From Chamaecyparis obtusa (lineage: Eukaryota > Streptophyta > Pinopsida > Cupressales > Cupressaceae), in contig BSBK01006346.1 of NCBI GenBank assembly GCA_027943335.1, forward strand, positions 1-64,000: 64,000 nucleotides of DNA. Direction: 5' to 3'. Below, piece by piece: positions 24,061-35,639 of the stretch; position 1 is the stretch's first letter, and every line of letters starts with the position of its first letter. A program made the translations under genes and the position numbers. A model generated the notes under the pieces. That model saw only the letters and a program-made list of their open reading frames with translations. It did no database searches and was not told the origin of the DNA.

Positions 24061-25819
24061 TTGCTGACAAGGAGAACCCTTAGTTCTCCTTGTCAATCTT
24101 TGAGAAGGTGTAAACTTGTCATCTAGTGTGCACTGAATAGCTACTGCTATTTCTTCCTTTTTCTTTGAACCCTTAGGTTTTCTCCTTCTCTTTTTAGGCA
24201 TCAATTCGCCTTGAGAATTTTGATTAGGAGATTGCTCAATGGATAAAATTAAATTATGGTCATAATCCCCCAATGGAGCACTTTGATCTAACTTATTTGA
24301 ACCTTTATCAACCATTTGATCAACCTCATCAATTTCAATGACATCCTCCATCACCATGTTGCTTTGGAAAAAATCCTAAAGTTGATTCAACTGCCCAATA
24401 TTCATATAATCTTCCCCAATTGGGTCAGCTATAGTATCCTCTGCAACCTGGGGATACTGGTCCATATGATCGACAACAAATAAATCCTGAAGAGACGATG
24501 TATTTACTTGATAATCTTGATCAATGCCTTTATCCACCTTGAGACATCCTTGAAGAGTTAGCAATCTAGACTTATAGATCTCTAACTTAGCCTTACCACC
24601 ATTTTTAATCATTGCGGGAGAGACTTTAACAGAAGAAGACTGAAAGGAGACATTATCAGTAAGTTGCTTACCGCTTAGAGGCCTTAGATCACTTTCAAAA
24701 ATCACACTTTTCCCTGTTGCAATTTCATTAATTATTTTAGAGGCCAACTCTGTTATCATTTTATCAGAGAATTTCTGAGCTTGAAATTCAACTACAACAT
24801 TATTGTTAAATACTTTTTGCATATCTATCATATTAATTGGATAATCTTGGAACATTAGATGCTGAACAATTGTGTTTAACTCAAAGTTGGACGACTCTAT
24901 TTTCTCACACTCTAGGGCTCTGATAGCTGAAGGCCAATTCTGATATTTTGTGGAAGTATAGTGCAAGAGCATGAGCATACTTCTTAATGTGTAAAAGAAG
25001 AAGATAATCACTTTATAAAAATGAAGAATGATCTCAAATTGGGTGTAAAGTGTGCATGGAGATAAAGGTAAGAATTCTTTGATGATAATCTCATCATTAT
25101 CCTGATTAGAACCCCAAATTGATCATTTTGCAGGATCTGTACAATGATCCTCGCAAACAAACACCCCTGACTGAACCTGCTTCTTGCATTGAGAATTAAA
25201 ATGACCCAATTTATGCTAATATTTAAGAATAATATCCTCATCTTATAAAACAATACTCTCATACCAAACACCCCATTTTGATGTGATACTTATCTGACTT
25301 GGAAACCCCTTTGATGAATCAATTAGAACACAAACTCTGATATCACGATGAGGAAACTCGAAAGGGATGAGATCATGTTTAATGAAAATACCAATTTTGT
25401 TGGCAATGCTTTCCACAATCTCAACATCTTTATATTCCAGAGGCAGCGGGGGTAGAGCAATCCAATGGGGGAAAAAAAGACAAGCCTTGTTATCTGGTTT
25501 AAAGTTTGGAGACCATATCATGGTGAGCAGACCCAAACCTTTACAAAACCATCATTTATTTTTATGAATGGCATCCCTATAATTGAAAAACTCAAACATT
25601 GCAACAAAGAAACCCGACTTGGGTTCTAAATGAAAGATATCCTTCAACCCAGCCCAAAATTGAAAAGCCCGAGATTTAATATCTGAAAATAACAATGTGT
25701 TGCTTGAAAACTTACCAATGAGGGTTGTTTGCCAAAGAAATCCAATGTGGTCCTACAGCATATGCTCTGGCAGAGTAATATTTACCATGGTTTGAGGGGC
25801 ATGATGAACTTGAGATCTG
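24058..25819 (-). pseudogene. LINE-3 ORF1, C-terminal part with DUF4283
   Basis: At 25536-25243 the frame reads FPHWIALPPLPLEYKDVEIV, then GIFIKHDLIPFEFPHRDIRV, the same DUF4283 block as in LINE-2. Near 25220-25180 HKLGHFNSQCKKQ is the end of a zinc knuckle. The tail at 24357-24058 has MPKKRRRKPKGSKKK and TPSQRLTRRTKGSPC, matching the LINE-2 tail. The piece stops at the insertion that begins at 25820. Confidence 0.8.
25811..25819. repeat. Possible target-site duplication of the 25820-27959 insertion, left
   Basis: TGAGATCTG compares with TGAGATGCTG at 27960-27969. The match is imperfect by one inserted G but has the 9-bp size produced by Mutator-like elements. Confidence 0.4.
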
Positions 25820-26239
25820 GGATAACTTTAAGAAACCCCCTCTTAGGAAAAAGTGTAAAATCCTAGCGAATCGTACATTATTTCAGGGGGGAATTTTTTT
25901 TAATGCAGTCAAAAAAAATTTCAAATCCATGATTTTCCATAGTTTGTATTGCCGATTTTTTCCCTGCCAAATGAAAATTTCATAAATTCCTAGAGAATTA
26001 TACAATCATGTGGGGGAAAATATATATTATATGAGGTGAATGATTTTCTTTTGAAGTAAAAAATTATAATATATGAGGCAAATGATTTTCTTTTAAAGGG
26101 AAAAATAATAATTGTATTGGCGAATTTTATGTACTGTTTGAAAATTTATTTATTTTATTGGCTAATCGTTCCTTAATTATGGGAAAAAAAATATTTTATT
26201 GGCAATTTTGAAAAGATGGGACATAACACAAACACGTAA

Positions 26240-26264
26240 CCTAACATACATACATACATACATA
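26240..26264. repeat. (CATA)n microsatellite
   Basis: Five successive CATA/ACAT units directly before the CACGTGTC motif. Confidence 0.85.
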
Positions 26265-26515
26265 CCACGTGTCATGATTCTAGCGAAAGTTTTTCGTAAA
26301 GGTTATGAAGACCAACAATAGGCCCAGAATTCACCTTTGGCCGTTGATATGTTGTAATCCAACAGACGTGTGAGTCTTACGTAATCTTTTCGATGAATTA
26401 CACATGTCACATTTCTCAAATGAGTTTGTAGAAAAGGTTTTTGAAACCCACAATACTTTTGAAATACAAATTCAACCGTTCATCTCTTGTAATCCAACGG
26501 TTGTCACAATTTTAA
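26265..26515. repeat. Diverged tandem repeat, about 135 bp x 2, with CACGTG/CACATG cores
   Basis: Unit 1 (about 26267-26375) begins CACGTGTCATGATTCT and ends TGTAATCCAACAGACGTGTG. Unit 2 (about 26402-26515) begins CACATGTCACATTTCT and ends TGTAATCCAACGGTTGTCAC. The middle parts share the order of short motifs (GTAAAGGTT/GAAAAGGTT, CCGTT...). The first core is a perfect G-box (CACGTG), a common plant promoter element. Confidence 0.6.
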
Positions 26516-27055
26516 AATATTAATTCACTCTAATGAATATAATCATTAACTAATTAATTCCAATGACGATGAGTAGATGACATCAAATAAAGTAATGTAA
26601 CTATCAATTAATGGCTTCTTAGATGGTGCCTTTCAGTTTCAATTTTCAATGATAGTCACAGATATGTGTCTGACATCATTAACTTACCTCGATAGAATAA
26701 TGCATTAAGGCTTAATTGATCTTACATCAATAGTTTCTGACATTGTTTTTTGATCGTTTGATGATCTTACATCAATGGTAAAGCTTCATTTCCTACCGCC
26801 ATTTCCTAGCTAACGTACTTTGCTCATTATTTTTGCAGAGTGGGCACAGGTGTCAAGTTTTTTTATATTAAAGAATTATTATGTCCACCTGTATTCATTA
26901 TTCCCAAGATAGAAAATGTATTATCATAAGTGTTGTTTCCAATTTCACCCATTGTTGCATTAAATATGAAAGATTTGAAATATTTGAAGGACAGTTACCA
27001 TTTAACTAACAAATTAATTAGATCTTTAGGGAAAACAAAATTTCAATTAGGGGCT

Positions 27056-27064
27056 TATAAATAG
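27056..27064 (+). promoter_or_regulatory. TATA box of a captured promoter
   Basis: TATAAATAG lies 130 bp before the ATG at 27194. The sequence between is AT-rich, leader-like and without an ATG in a good context. This matches plant core-promoter spacing if transcription starts near 27090. Activity is not shown. Confidence 0.4.
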
Positions 27065-27193
27065 ATGATCTATGCTCGTTAATTTATGATTGTGAAAGAA
27101 AATTTTGTGAAAATAGTCTGCGAGTGCCAGCTTCTCTTTGAGTTTTCTCAAAAATTAGAATACTAATATTAGTTTGTCAAATTTCAATTTTCA

Positions 27194-27280
27194 ATGGACA
27201 CTCCAATTCCTTTAAGATGCACTGCCTTGGAGGATCAGAAGGCCTTTTTGGGCTTGGTCACAGACCCTATCATGGCATAA
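27194..27280 (+). pseudogene. 28-codon start of an unrecognised gene inside the insertion
   Basis: ATG at 27194 opens MDTPIPLRCTALEDQKAFLG, continuing eight more codons to TAA at 27278. Composition and codon use look more gene-like than the flanking sequence, and a TATA box lies at a suitable distance upstream. I do not recognise the protein. It most likely represents the first exon or N-terminus of a host gene captured by the transposon. The stop may be a decay mutation or a missed splice site. Confidence 0.35.
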
Positions 27281-27959
27281 ATAAGAACGAACTCAAATTT
27301 ACAGTCATAAAATAATAATCACTTACCTTTGCCTCAAATTCAATTGCACTCGCGACTCACTAATGCAGTTAAGACTCAATAGTCTGAACTTCCCTATCGA
27401 TCAAATTGAACCGAACAAAATTGTGTACAATAACACTGATCTATGAATGTATTTATACTAATCCTTTTTTGGCTAATTTGGTGGGAGGTATTAGGTCTAC
27501 AAATATTTTGTGAAGCCTGCGTAATTATGACACGTCTTGTTTTATTTCCTAGGTGATTATGAGTCATCCAATACCTTGGTATGATTAATAAGGTTGGCGA
27601 AAATGCATCAGTTTGAGACACACGTCCGTAAAATGCTAGGCAAATTTGGGGCCACCTATAAATTTATATGTATAAAACTATTGGCAAATATAGGTCGTTC
27701 ATTTGGGGCTGCTTTGAAATTATAGGTGAATGTTTAAAATTTGTTGTGCCCAAAAATTATATTCCATTGGCGATAATGTGAAAGAAAAGGACAAAATTAA
27801 ATAAACCAATGGGTGATGGGTCGGGGCTTTGGACCCAATTTTAATAAATTCGGGGTGATAGGGTCAATCCCATATGTGAAATATATTCACCAAATCACAA
27901 GTTGCCGACGTGCGATATTCACCAAATGGCGAATAATCACCACTAAAGTTTTCACTGCC

Positions 27960-28957
27960 TGAGATGCTGCCTTTTCTTGTTTGCAATGTTTTGGAGGTGA
28001 CTTCAGTTGTTTTCCTTGTCATATCTGTTTGAGCTTATTTGGATTGAAGGGTTCTCTGATCTGCGTATTCTGAGGGATCTCAGCTCTAGGATCTCCATTA
28101 TGTTTCTGAAAGCCTCTGCCAGAGCCCTGAGAATACGTTATGAAACCAGAATGATGACCAATATGAACTGGAGAGCCAGGAGGAGTACCTTCACAAATGT
28201 CGAAGATTGATTGTTTCTGCCTATTTCTTGATTCTCCCTTCCCGTTATGCCTTTTAAGAGGGCTTGGTTTTGTGAAATGGGGTTGAGTATGATTTGAAAA
28301 TTTTTCCTACCCATTCATATTTTTGAAATGTGCATGATCTGAAGAAAGAAGTTCTTGCTTATGAGAAACCCTAGGTTTTATGGTTGCTTGTCTTGCAAAT
28401 TCTCCATGCTCATAGCTTTAAATTCCATTGAATCATGTAGGGTCTAGCATAAGGTAAGAAGAAACCCCATAATCACAAGTTATCCTTATGCCATCCTACT
28501 GGGAATTTCCCTTGTTGTTGTATTATCAGGCTAGTCTTTCATGCTCCTAATTTGTGCATGTGTGTCTTGATATGAAATCTTGGATTTACAAAAAAGGGCT
28601 TCGTTGGCTGAACTATTTCTTTACCTCTGAATATCTTCATAGAATCATCCTTGCCTTTCTGAAGCGATAAATCAGCATTAAAGGGAAAATCCTAAAAGCC
28701 CTTGTTACTAACACAATGATCAGGGAACCTTGTTGGTTGCAAATCGAAGGGCCTCAAAAAATGTTTGAAAAGTCATGCTCATAATTAGGTCCGTTGCTAT
28801 GGAGCTTGTTGACATTTTGTTGTACATGAAAACGTTACCCTTGCCTATCCCATGCCTGGTTTTCACCTGGGTAACAACTCTGATTGATCCCATGAACATG
28901 AAATTGTTGATGTTTCCCTTGCTCTACCCATGCCCGTACACTCGCCATTAACATAAT
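27960..28957 (-). pseudogene. LINE-3 ORF1, N-terminal part
   Basis: This stretch aligns with LINE-2 18180-19010. Matching positions include TTTGGATTGAAGGGT on the plus strand and a minus-strand translation near 28620-28570 that gives the VQPTKPFFVNPRFHIKTH-like segment seen in LINE-2 ORF1. It is degraded, with the longest open piece under 70 codons. It ends at the 16/17-bp duplication. Confidence 0.6.
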
Positions 28958-28974
28958 AAAAATAAACTTTGTTT
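28958..28974. repeat. Target-site duplication of LINE-3, right copy
   Basis: AAAAATAAACTTTGTTT differs from 19070-19086 at one position. Confidence 0.75.
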
Positions 28975-29730
28975 AATCTTCAATATTACAAATATAAATG
29001 ACATTTTAAAAAATTACAATAATATTTTTTAGTTAATAAGATGATCATTTTTTTTACTCGTTGATATTGAGAGCATATTGATGAATAATGTCCTCTTTCC
29101 ATTTGGGATTAAAAATTAAGTGATACTCCTTTTACGGAGCTAATCTAAAACATTATTCCAGCCTACATATTTTTTTATTTCTCCTAAAAAATTTAAAGCT
29201 TAACATATAACAATTTTTTTTATAAAAAATTATCTGCATGCTACATCTGCCCATTACGAAATTGTATCTACCCATTACAAAATTGCAAAAGACAAAATAA
29301 AATAGTAGTCAAACAAAATTGAAACTTCTTTCTAAATGCTCTGTAAAATTATTGCGCAAAACTTGGCAGTCAACAATAAGTTTAGTTAACAAGCCGAACA
29401 ACAAACTAAATATGGAAAATAATATGTAGTAGGCTAGTACGGTAGTGGCTATCCAGCCACAAAAATCAAATTTTGTATATAGCTTTTTGTAAATTTTGAA
29501 AAAAAAAACTAAGTAACTCCCCTTCGTATGGTTAACAATTTTTGTGGCTGCATAGACGCTGCCGGCTAGTACTACCAATAAATTATAACTACAATAAAAC
29601 AAACGTGTGTTGCACGTTGCACGATTTTCAACCCTTGATTTTCTCGATAGAATATTTTGAATACCGAGAAAAGTTTCAAAAACTGTACCGACCGTGCAAA
29701 TTCAGACCTCGTGAGTGGTTACTGCTAATA
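28975..29730. other. AT-rich host spacer, no gene seen
   Basis: No domain, RNA gene or clear repeat end is visible. A small 22-bp tandem pair (CTGCCCATTACGAAATTGTAT and CTACCCATTACAAAATTGCAA) occurs near 29247-29288. A 97-codon minus-strand open stretch at 29602-29309 is low-complexity and hydrophobic. I do not call it a gene. Confidence 0.5.
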
Positions 29731-29960
29731 ACAGATAGAATAGAATTTTTAAATTCAGAAAGAGAATATAAGATGCAAGTTACATATTGTAGGAAAAGGG
29801 GCCTAAAAAATTATATTAAAATTGTGCCAAACAAATTCCATGCTAAAGAATGGATAAAATAGAATTTTTAAATTTGGAAGAGAAAACTCCATGCAAGTTA
29901 CATGTGGGATGAAAAAGGGCCGGAAAATATTTGTATTAAATTGTACTAAAACAATTCCAC
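29731..29960. repeat. Tandem duplication, about 115 bp x 2, 3' of the first isomerase copy
   Basis: Unit 1 (about 29735-29841) and unit 2 (about 29850-29958) share AATAGAATTTTTAAATT, then ATGCAAGTTACAT, GGAAAAGGGGCC/GAAAAAGGGCC and ACAAATTCCA/ACAATTCCA, in the same order. The second unit joins the block that is shared with 41409 onward. Confidence 0.75.
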
Positions 29961-30135
29961 ACTTCGTATGCAATATTATAAATTGGAAAACTTTTTCCAA
30001 TAATACTAGGGAAATATTCGACTGTTTTGAAACAAATTTGACTTGAAATGTTAGCTTTTACATACCAAGAGAAAAACTTCGTGAAATTGTTCACATAGAA
30101 AAAGAAACCAAAAAAATATTTAAGCATTATTTGTT

Positions 30136-30846
30136 CTAGATTAAATGCGACGAAGTTATTAAAATCATTAGAGCTTGAAAGTGGGCAACTGCGAAAATGG
30201 GCATCGAAATTGGAAAGTAGCGGGTATGCGATAGGGACAACCTGAAGCCATGGTAGATCTCCCTCTCCCATCCACTTGCCGCCAGTTTCTTCGCCGCCTC
30301 CAAGGTCACCGCGGGGTCCTCAAAAACCCCGTCCACAATCCCTCTCTCCAACAACATCTCTGGGTTGAGCACCACATCACGCAGGGTTGTGGGGTTGAGC
30401 TTGCTATGAATCAGAGCCATCATACTAGTGGGGATTGGCAAGCCAAGATCGAGCTCGCACATGTAGAGCTCGGATTGCCCCTTTGTGATGAAGTGGTAGT
30501 CGTGGGCGAGAGCAAGCATGTAAGCACCCGACATCGCGTCATCGCAGATGGCTGCGACGATGGGGACGTTGAGCCTCATGAAGGCTCTGAGCATCTTCTC
30601 CAGTCCCTCCAATACTATGTCAATGCGGTCGCGGGGGCTCTCGTCGATCCATTTCATGTCGATGTCGCAGGAAAAGTATTTGCCAACGTTGGTGGTGATG
30701 AGGGTTGTTGCGTCAGGGGATTGTTCGAGCTGGTTGAGGGCATCGATGATGGCATTGAAGGTTGTGGGATTAAGCATGTGCTCATCCTCATACTCACCCA
30801 TGAACATCAAGATGTACATGTTTTCGCACTTCTCAAGGCTACACAT
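30136..30846 (-). pseudogene. Enoyl-CoA delta-isomerase-like copy 1, decaying
   Basis: A 236-codon intronless frame of the crotonase fold starts MCSLEKCENMYILMF and is clearly a copy of the gene at 41660-42376. The catalytic Glu of the isomerase family is kept (CELDLGLPIP, residue 131). Both oxyanion-hole regions are altered: FSCDID replaces FSCGID, and CDDAMSGAYM replaces CGRAVSGGYM. Two short in-frame deletions (near residues 162 and 190) and a 41-bp deletion near 30238 remove the GVVEALDTNV segment and shift the C-terminus into an unrelated tail. The frame is open but the enzyme is probably dead. The first Met is supported by the other copy. A 201-codon antisense frame is a shadow. Confidence 0.75.
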
Positions 30847-30951
30847 CCTCGCTAATTACTCTACTATGCACTGCCTCACTAGGTTGGAGATGATTTCTTC
30901 ATTTCTCTCACAAACAGATTGCAGGATGATTGGAGGAAGATGCAGATGGGG

Positions 30952-30961
30952 CATTTAAATA
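30952..30961 (-). promoter_or_regulatory. TATA-like box of isomerase copy 1
   Basis: On the minus strand TATTTAAATG lies about 105 bp upstream of the ATG at 30846. The corresponding place in copy 2 reads TATTTGAATG near 42472. The spacing suits a plant core promoter. Confidence 0.4.
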
Positions 30962-31379
30962 GGAGAGCTCATGTCTAATTGGTCAATCTCGCCACCCACA
31001 TGGCTTCCTCTAAGAGCATCAATTATCTATGATTTTTTCTGAACTTCTTTATAAATGCAGTGGAAAATTTTTGCACGCGTGGCTGAATGATTTTATCAAA
31101 GAAAGTATTTTTTATAAAATCACCTAATAGGTTCATGGTGGGAAAGAGGAACACATTTAATAAAGATATTTTTAAACTAGCAATTGTGCCTTAGTGTATA
31201 ATGGGCATACTAAAGAGGTGCAGTCAATTAGGTGGCATGATATTGTTGATGAAAAAAAAAGTCTCAATACAGAAGTGACAGCTTCAAATTAATGGTTATC
31301 CAAACATAATTGAAATAAAACCTTTCAATGGAGAATGTAATTAGATTATGTTTTTCTCAAGCTCATGTCATGTTTGTTA

Positions 31380-32095
31380 GAGAGAGAGAGTGTGTGTGTT
31401 TTATTTATAATATTTTTATTTGAAGTACAATTTTAATTTATTAACTATATTTTCATTTAATTTTATAAGAATATTGTTTATCTTTCAATCAATATTAATA
31501 TTATTTACATAATATATAGCAATAAAGAGATAGAAATAGAGAAGAGAGAAGGGGAGAGAAATAGAGATAATATATATAGAGAGGAAAGAGGAGAGAAAAG
31601 GGTAAGGAAAAGGAAGAAAGAGAGGGGAAGTGAATGAGACAAAAGAGGAGAAAGAGAGGCAAACATATGTAGAGAGGAAGACTGAAACAAAGATTGGTAT
31701 GGAGAAAGATAAATAGAGAGATAGAAAGGGAGATAGAGATCTCTAAAGATAGAAAGTAAGATATATTGAGCTAGAGAGAGAATGAGAGAATAGATAAGTA
31801 GAGATAGAAAGAGAGGTAGAGAAATAGGGGGAGATGAATAGAACTGGGATAAGAAGAGGAGAGATAGAGATATATGAGAAGAGAAACATAGAAAAATAGA
31901 GAATTATGGTAAGAGAAAGGGAGGGTTTGAGAGAGAGATATCTTTCTATATTTCTATTTCTCTCCTTCCATATTTCTCTATCCATATCTTTGTTTATCAC
32001 CCTCTCTATATATTTCTACCTCTCTTTCTTTGTTTTCCCTTCTCTCTCTTTGCCTCTTCTTTTCTCTTTTGTCTCTTTTTAGCCCCCTCTATCTC
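31380..32095. repeat. Purine-rich (GA) tract switching to a pyrimidine-rich (CT) tract
   Basis: From 31380 to about 31937 the plus strand is nearly all A and G (GAGAGA, GGAGAGAAA, ATAGAGA variants). At about 31938 (GAGATATCTTTC) it switches to CT-rich sequence up to about 32095. The two halves could pair as a long imperfect hairpin. Open stretches on the minus strand (31505-31690, 31743-32000) are low-complexity products of this tract and not genes. Confidence 0.85.
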
Positions 32096-32700
32096 TAACA
32101 TCAATACTAAAATGATACTAACATTAATTAAAATAAATTTGAATATTAAAAAATAAAAAATTATAAAATTAAAAGTAAATGTAATTAAATTATAAAAGAA
32201 ATTAAAATTGTGCTTCAAATAAAGTATTATAAATAAAAATAAACTATATTAAAATTGCTAAACCTAAAATTTTAATTTCAAATTTAGAAATAATATGAAA
32301 CCTCTTGAAAAGGTAATTTATTTTTATTTTAATTATTTAATATTTTTATCATCTCTTAATATCATAGATTCTAAGTTTCATGTGTGAAATGTAAAATATT
32401 ATTAAAAAATTAAATAGTTTTTTCAACAAACAAATGCAAACAAAAATATTAGTAATAAAAATTTTAATTTAATCTCAATCAATAAATATAAAATTTGTGG
32501 TTAAATTTGATTTTAATGTATTATTGTGTAAAATATTACTTTATAAAATATAATATAAACTAAGAAATAAAATATAAATGAGTTAATGAGTTACATTTAT
32601 GAATATATATTGTCTTATGTTATATTATTTCCACATTGCTATTCATTATTAATTGTAAACTCTTAAGAAAAAAAATTATTCGATAAACTTAGTAATATGT
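32096..32700. other. Very AT-rich stretch, no gene seen
   Basis: Mostly A/T runs without a domain. The part just before 32717 should be LTR, because an LTR end and primer site follow. The LTR start was not located. Confidence 0.4.
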
Positions 32701-32743
32701 TTTAGGTTAATTTCTCTTGGGTTCCCTGGCGGGGCATTACATT

Positions 32744-32755
32744 TGGTATCAGAGC
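32744..32755 (+). other. Primer-binding site (initiator tRNA-Met)
   Basis: TGGTATCAGAGC is the complement of the 3' end of plant initiator tRNA-Met, the usual first-strand primer of plant LTR retrotransposons. It lies 2 bp after the LTR end at 32741. Confidence 0.85.
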
Positions 32756-35639
32756 TCGATTTTCTACACTGGGAACTCTGGGGATTTGTAAGCCCATTAG
32801 GTGTCTTATAGTAAACTTGAAACAAAATATAGACACACAACTCTTTTGTATTTGAGAACCATTATGTTGGAGCTAAACATTTATGTCTTTGCTTTCTCTT
32901 AAAACATCTTTGAGATATCACTTTGTCTATTGATTGTCATAGTTGAAATACCTACTAAGGCTCGATTCATTGTTAGGACTCATGTTAGAACCACTAGAAT
33001 CACTAACCACATTAATTCTCATGAAGTTGGTAATCATCTATATGAGTGTTTTATTGTGAGTGATTAGTTAATCTTTCTTCTTGTAGCCCTGGTGTGGTTT
33101 GTGCATGTAAATGATTGGCAATCATGGTCAGATTTCCTTGTTTGACTTAGCATGATAGGGATGAGTGATGAATTTATATTTTCTTTCTTGGTGTTGAGTG
33201 TCCTAGTTTGAGGATCTTGTTATTGATGACCCATATCTCTTTAAACATTATATGTTCTTTGAGTGACCTTCTTGTTATGTCCTGAGTAACCCATGATATT
33301 TGTATTTGTTGATGACTAGACTTGTATGATATTGATTGGATCTTATTGGAGTGTTGCATACTATATTGTGTGAGTGTTAGAAAAAAATCAAATTTGAAAG
33401 TATAGGATTGATTTCAATGAAATTAGGAAGATAATTAATAATAATTTTATTTAAGTTGAAATATATTGTGCATTAATTATAAATAGCATGTCATTTATTA
33501 TGAGATGTGCATTTATAATATTAGATGTGTTTATCATGGAAATAGATCAATTGGGTTTACAATCTCTGGGAGTCGAAGCTCATGTTTAACTGTGTCTTCA
33601 AGAGTGCATGGTTGTTGACTTCATTTGGTTGCACATTATTTTCCCATTTGAATCTTTATGTTTACATTCAATCTTCCTTTAGCATTTTAATCTTATGCTT
33701 TGGCACCTCTCTTGCCATCCCTGTAGTACCCAACATGATGCTATCACAAAGGTTTTGATTGCAGTAATTTTTCATGCGGGGGATTAGATCATAGTTTGGC
33801 TGGGTTACATCTCATTGTTGCTAGAATATTTCATGCTAGGAGGTGGACATATGTCATCGAGCTATTCGGGCAAGGAAGGGTTTCTTTTTGACAAAAAAGG
33901 ATGATTTTTTCCATCTTAAGACATCTAATATTATGATTATTGTTTTTTCCTTATATTCATAAGCTTGCATCTATCTTCTGGTTTTCTTACGAAGTAGGGG
34001 TTTTGAGGTCAAAAGCTACCATGGATATCACTTTATATGATTATAGCTATACTTATCCATTCTATCTGATTATTATTTCTACCTAAGACTTTTATTATTG
34101 TGAGTAGAATGAAAGTTTCCCATGTCCTATTCTAAAAATCTCCATTTCAACATATACATAGATAGAAAGGATTTTTTTAAAGATCTTATAATTGTCTTTA
34201 CACCTATATCTATTACATCTGTTATAATTTCAATGGGTTTTTATCAAATCCTTCGGGTGGGTAGACCCTGTAAATTCTATGTTTTGCATACATTTCTACC
34301 TGAACATTTATGTCATCCTACTTTCATCCTATACATAACTCGTTCAATCTTTAGTGCCATCCCATTAGGTGTTTTGAGTCCTCACATGTGCAGACAATAA
34401 GAAAAACCTCAAGTTTTCATCATATCAGTTGTTGAAATTGGCAAGTAATATAAACATAAGTTTTAGAAAAAAGGGTATTCTACCATTGCATGAATAAATA
34501 GGAATTAAATATTTAAACATGACTTAAATTTCTTATAAGATGTGAATATTAGACTTGTGTGATTTCTGAGAACCATGGCTTACGTGCAGATGGTTGAACA
34601 TGCATTTGAATGAATATTGGTTAGAAACCCCTCCTTTTCACATATCATGATATTGTATATAATTGTAAGTATTTCAATCTCTTTCATGTTTCATTATACA
34701 TTCACATCTCCTTCAACTTTTAAATTTCTAAAAGAATGTGTATCTTTATCTTAATGAAATAAAAATTGGTAGAAATCATGACCTTGCAGGTTGAAGGCTT
34801 GAATTTAGCTCGTATTGTAAATATGAGACTAACTATTTGGGGCTTGGGCACGTGTTTTTCTCCACCACATTTGGCATTTGGAGGTGTGTCATTAAGATGT
34901 TAACCATGACATTTAATTCTTGTATTTGATGTTATCAAGCAAGGTTGCAAATGGTTGTGTGGCAAATATGTTTGTTGAGAACTTTTGCTTATTTTATGAT
35001 TTTCTTTTCATGTTTTTTGGTATTGATGCCTTGTATAGTGGGTGGAAATTTAAGTTGTCTTTGACCTTTCATGTAAGTGTTTTGGCATGAGTCAGAGTCC
35101 TTGGTTATTTTTGTGAGCTTCAGGAGCATAGTGTATTGTGTCTAATAATACCTTGGTTCATTTAAATGTTTAAAGATGGTTCAGTAGAATGGTCAAATTG
35201 ATAGGTAATATCAATTTATATGTAGGTTCAATGAACTACATCATTATTGACATTAAATGATAGAAGGATTAATAGATTATGTTTTGATTTCTCAAAAGAA
35301 GTTGCTAATCAAAAACAAACTTTTAATACATCTCTGAACTTTGTGTGATGGACTCATCTTAGTGAAGGACCGGATGTTTTATTTAAGAAAATGTGTTGAT
35401 TCCTTGTTAACATTACATTGTGCTATTTAATATCATAAGTAGTATGATGCTTTGTGAGTTTTAATAAATCTCCATAGTAAACTTTATGCAAGGTTATAAT
35501 TATTGAACAACCTTTTATTATTTTCCCTGAGATGGAATCAAGAATTTAGATATGTTTTTAGGTTAATGAGGAAAGGTTGTTGCTAATGCATGGGTACATG
35601 AGTTTCATGAAATCATTCAGATGTATTTGAAGTATGTAC

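Larger units (their letters stand above)
25820..27959. mobile_element. 2.1-kb insertion in LINE-3 ORF1, candidate non-autonomous DNA transposon carrying promoter-like DNA
   Basis: Aligning LINE-3 with LINE-2 (about 18100-18230) shows that everything from about 25820 to 27959 is extra. The ends read GGATAACTTTAAG and, on the other strand, GGCAGTGAAAACTTTAG. They share AACTTTA at a similar position but form no long inverted repeat. A 9/10-bp flanking repeat supports an insertion of the Mutator type. No transposase is seen. The inside is not random DNA: it holds a tandem repeat with a G-box-like core, a TATA box, a leader-like stretch and a short reading frame. This fits a captured gene start (Pack-MULE style), although a plain captured genomic segment is also possible. 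Confidence 0.45.
19087..28957 (-). mobile_element. LINE-3: second L1-type element of the LINE-2 family, split by a 2.1-kb insertion
   Basis: The domain order on the minus strand is the same as in LINE-2: ORF1 (28957-24058, split at 27959-25820), endonuclease (about 24060-23270), linker (23180-22965), reverse transcriptase (22763-21470), zf-RVT (21395-20568), 3' module (20560-19087) and poly(A), seen as a T run at 19084-19090. The first bases inside the 3' end, AAGCAAAAGTGG, match LINE-2. Without the insertion the length is about 7.7 kb. No RNase H is recognised here, whereas LINE-2 has one, so a deletion near 20570 probably removed it. Flanks carry a 16/17 duplication. Confidence 0.85.

Noticed and set aside
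27394..27621. 75-codon minus-strand frame in the 2.1-kb insertion
   Set aside because: No transposase motif or known domain. It runs against the orientation of the promoter-like elements.
30250..30855. 201-codon open frame on the plus strand
   Set aside because: It is antisense to the isomerase copy 1. The GC-rich codon pattern of the real frame keeps the opposite strand open. No domain is seen.
31505..32218. Open frames of 60-85 codons on the minus strand
   Set aside because: They are low-complexity products of the purine/pyrimidine tract and the AT-rich DNA beside it (Ser/Leu/Phe- or Lys-rich), with no domain.
34122..34400. 92-codon plus-strand frame in the LTR-element remnant
   Set aside because: No similarity to gag or pol could be read, and the length is within chance for this composition.
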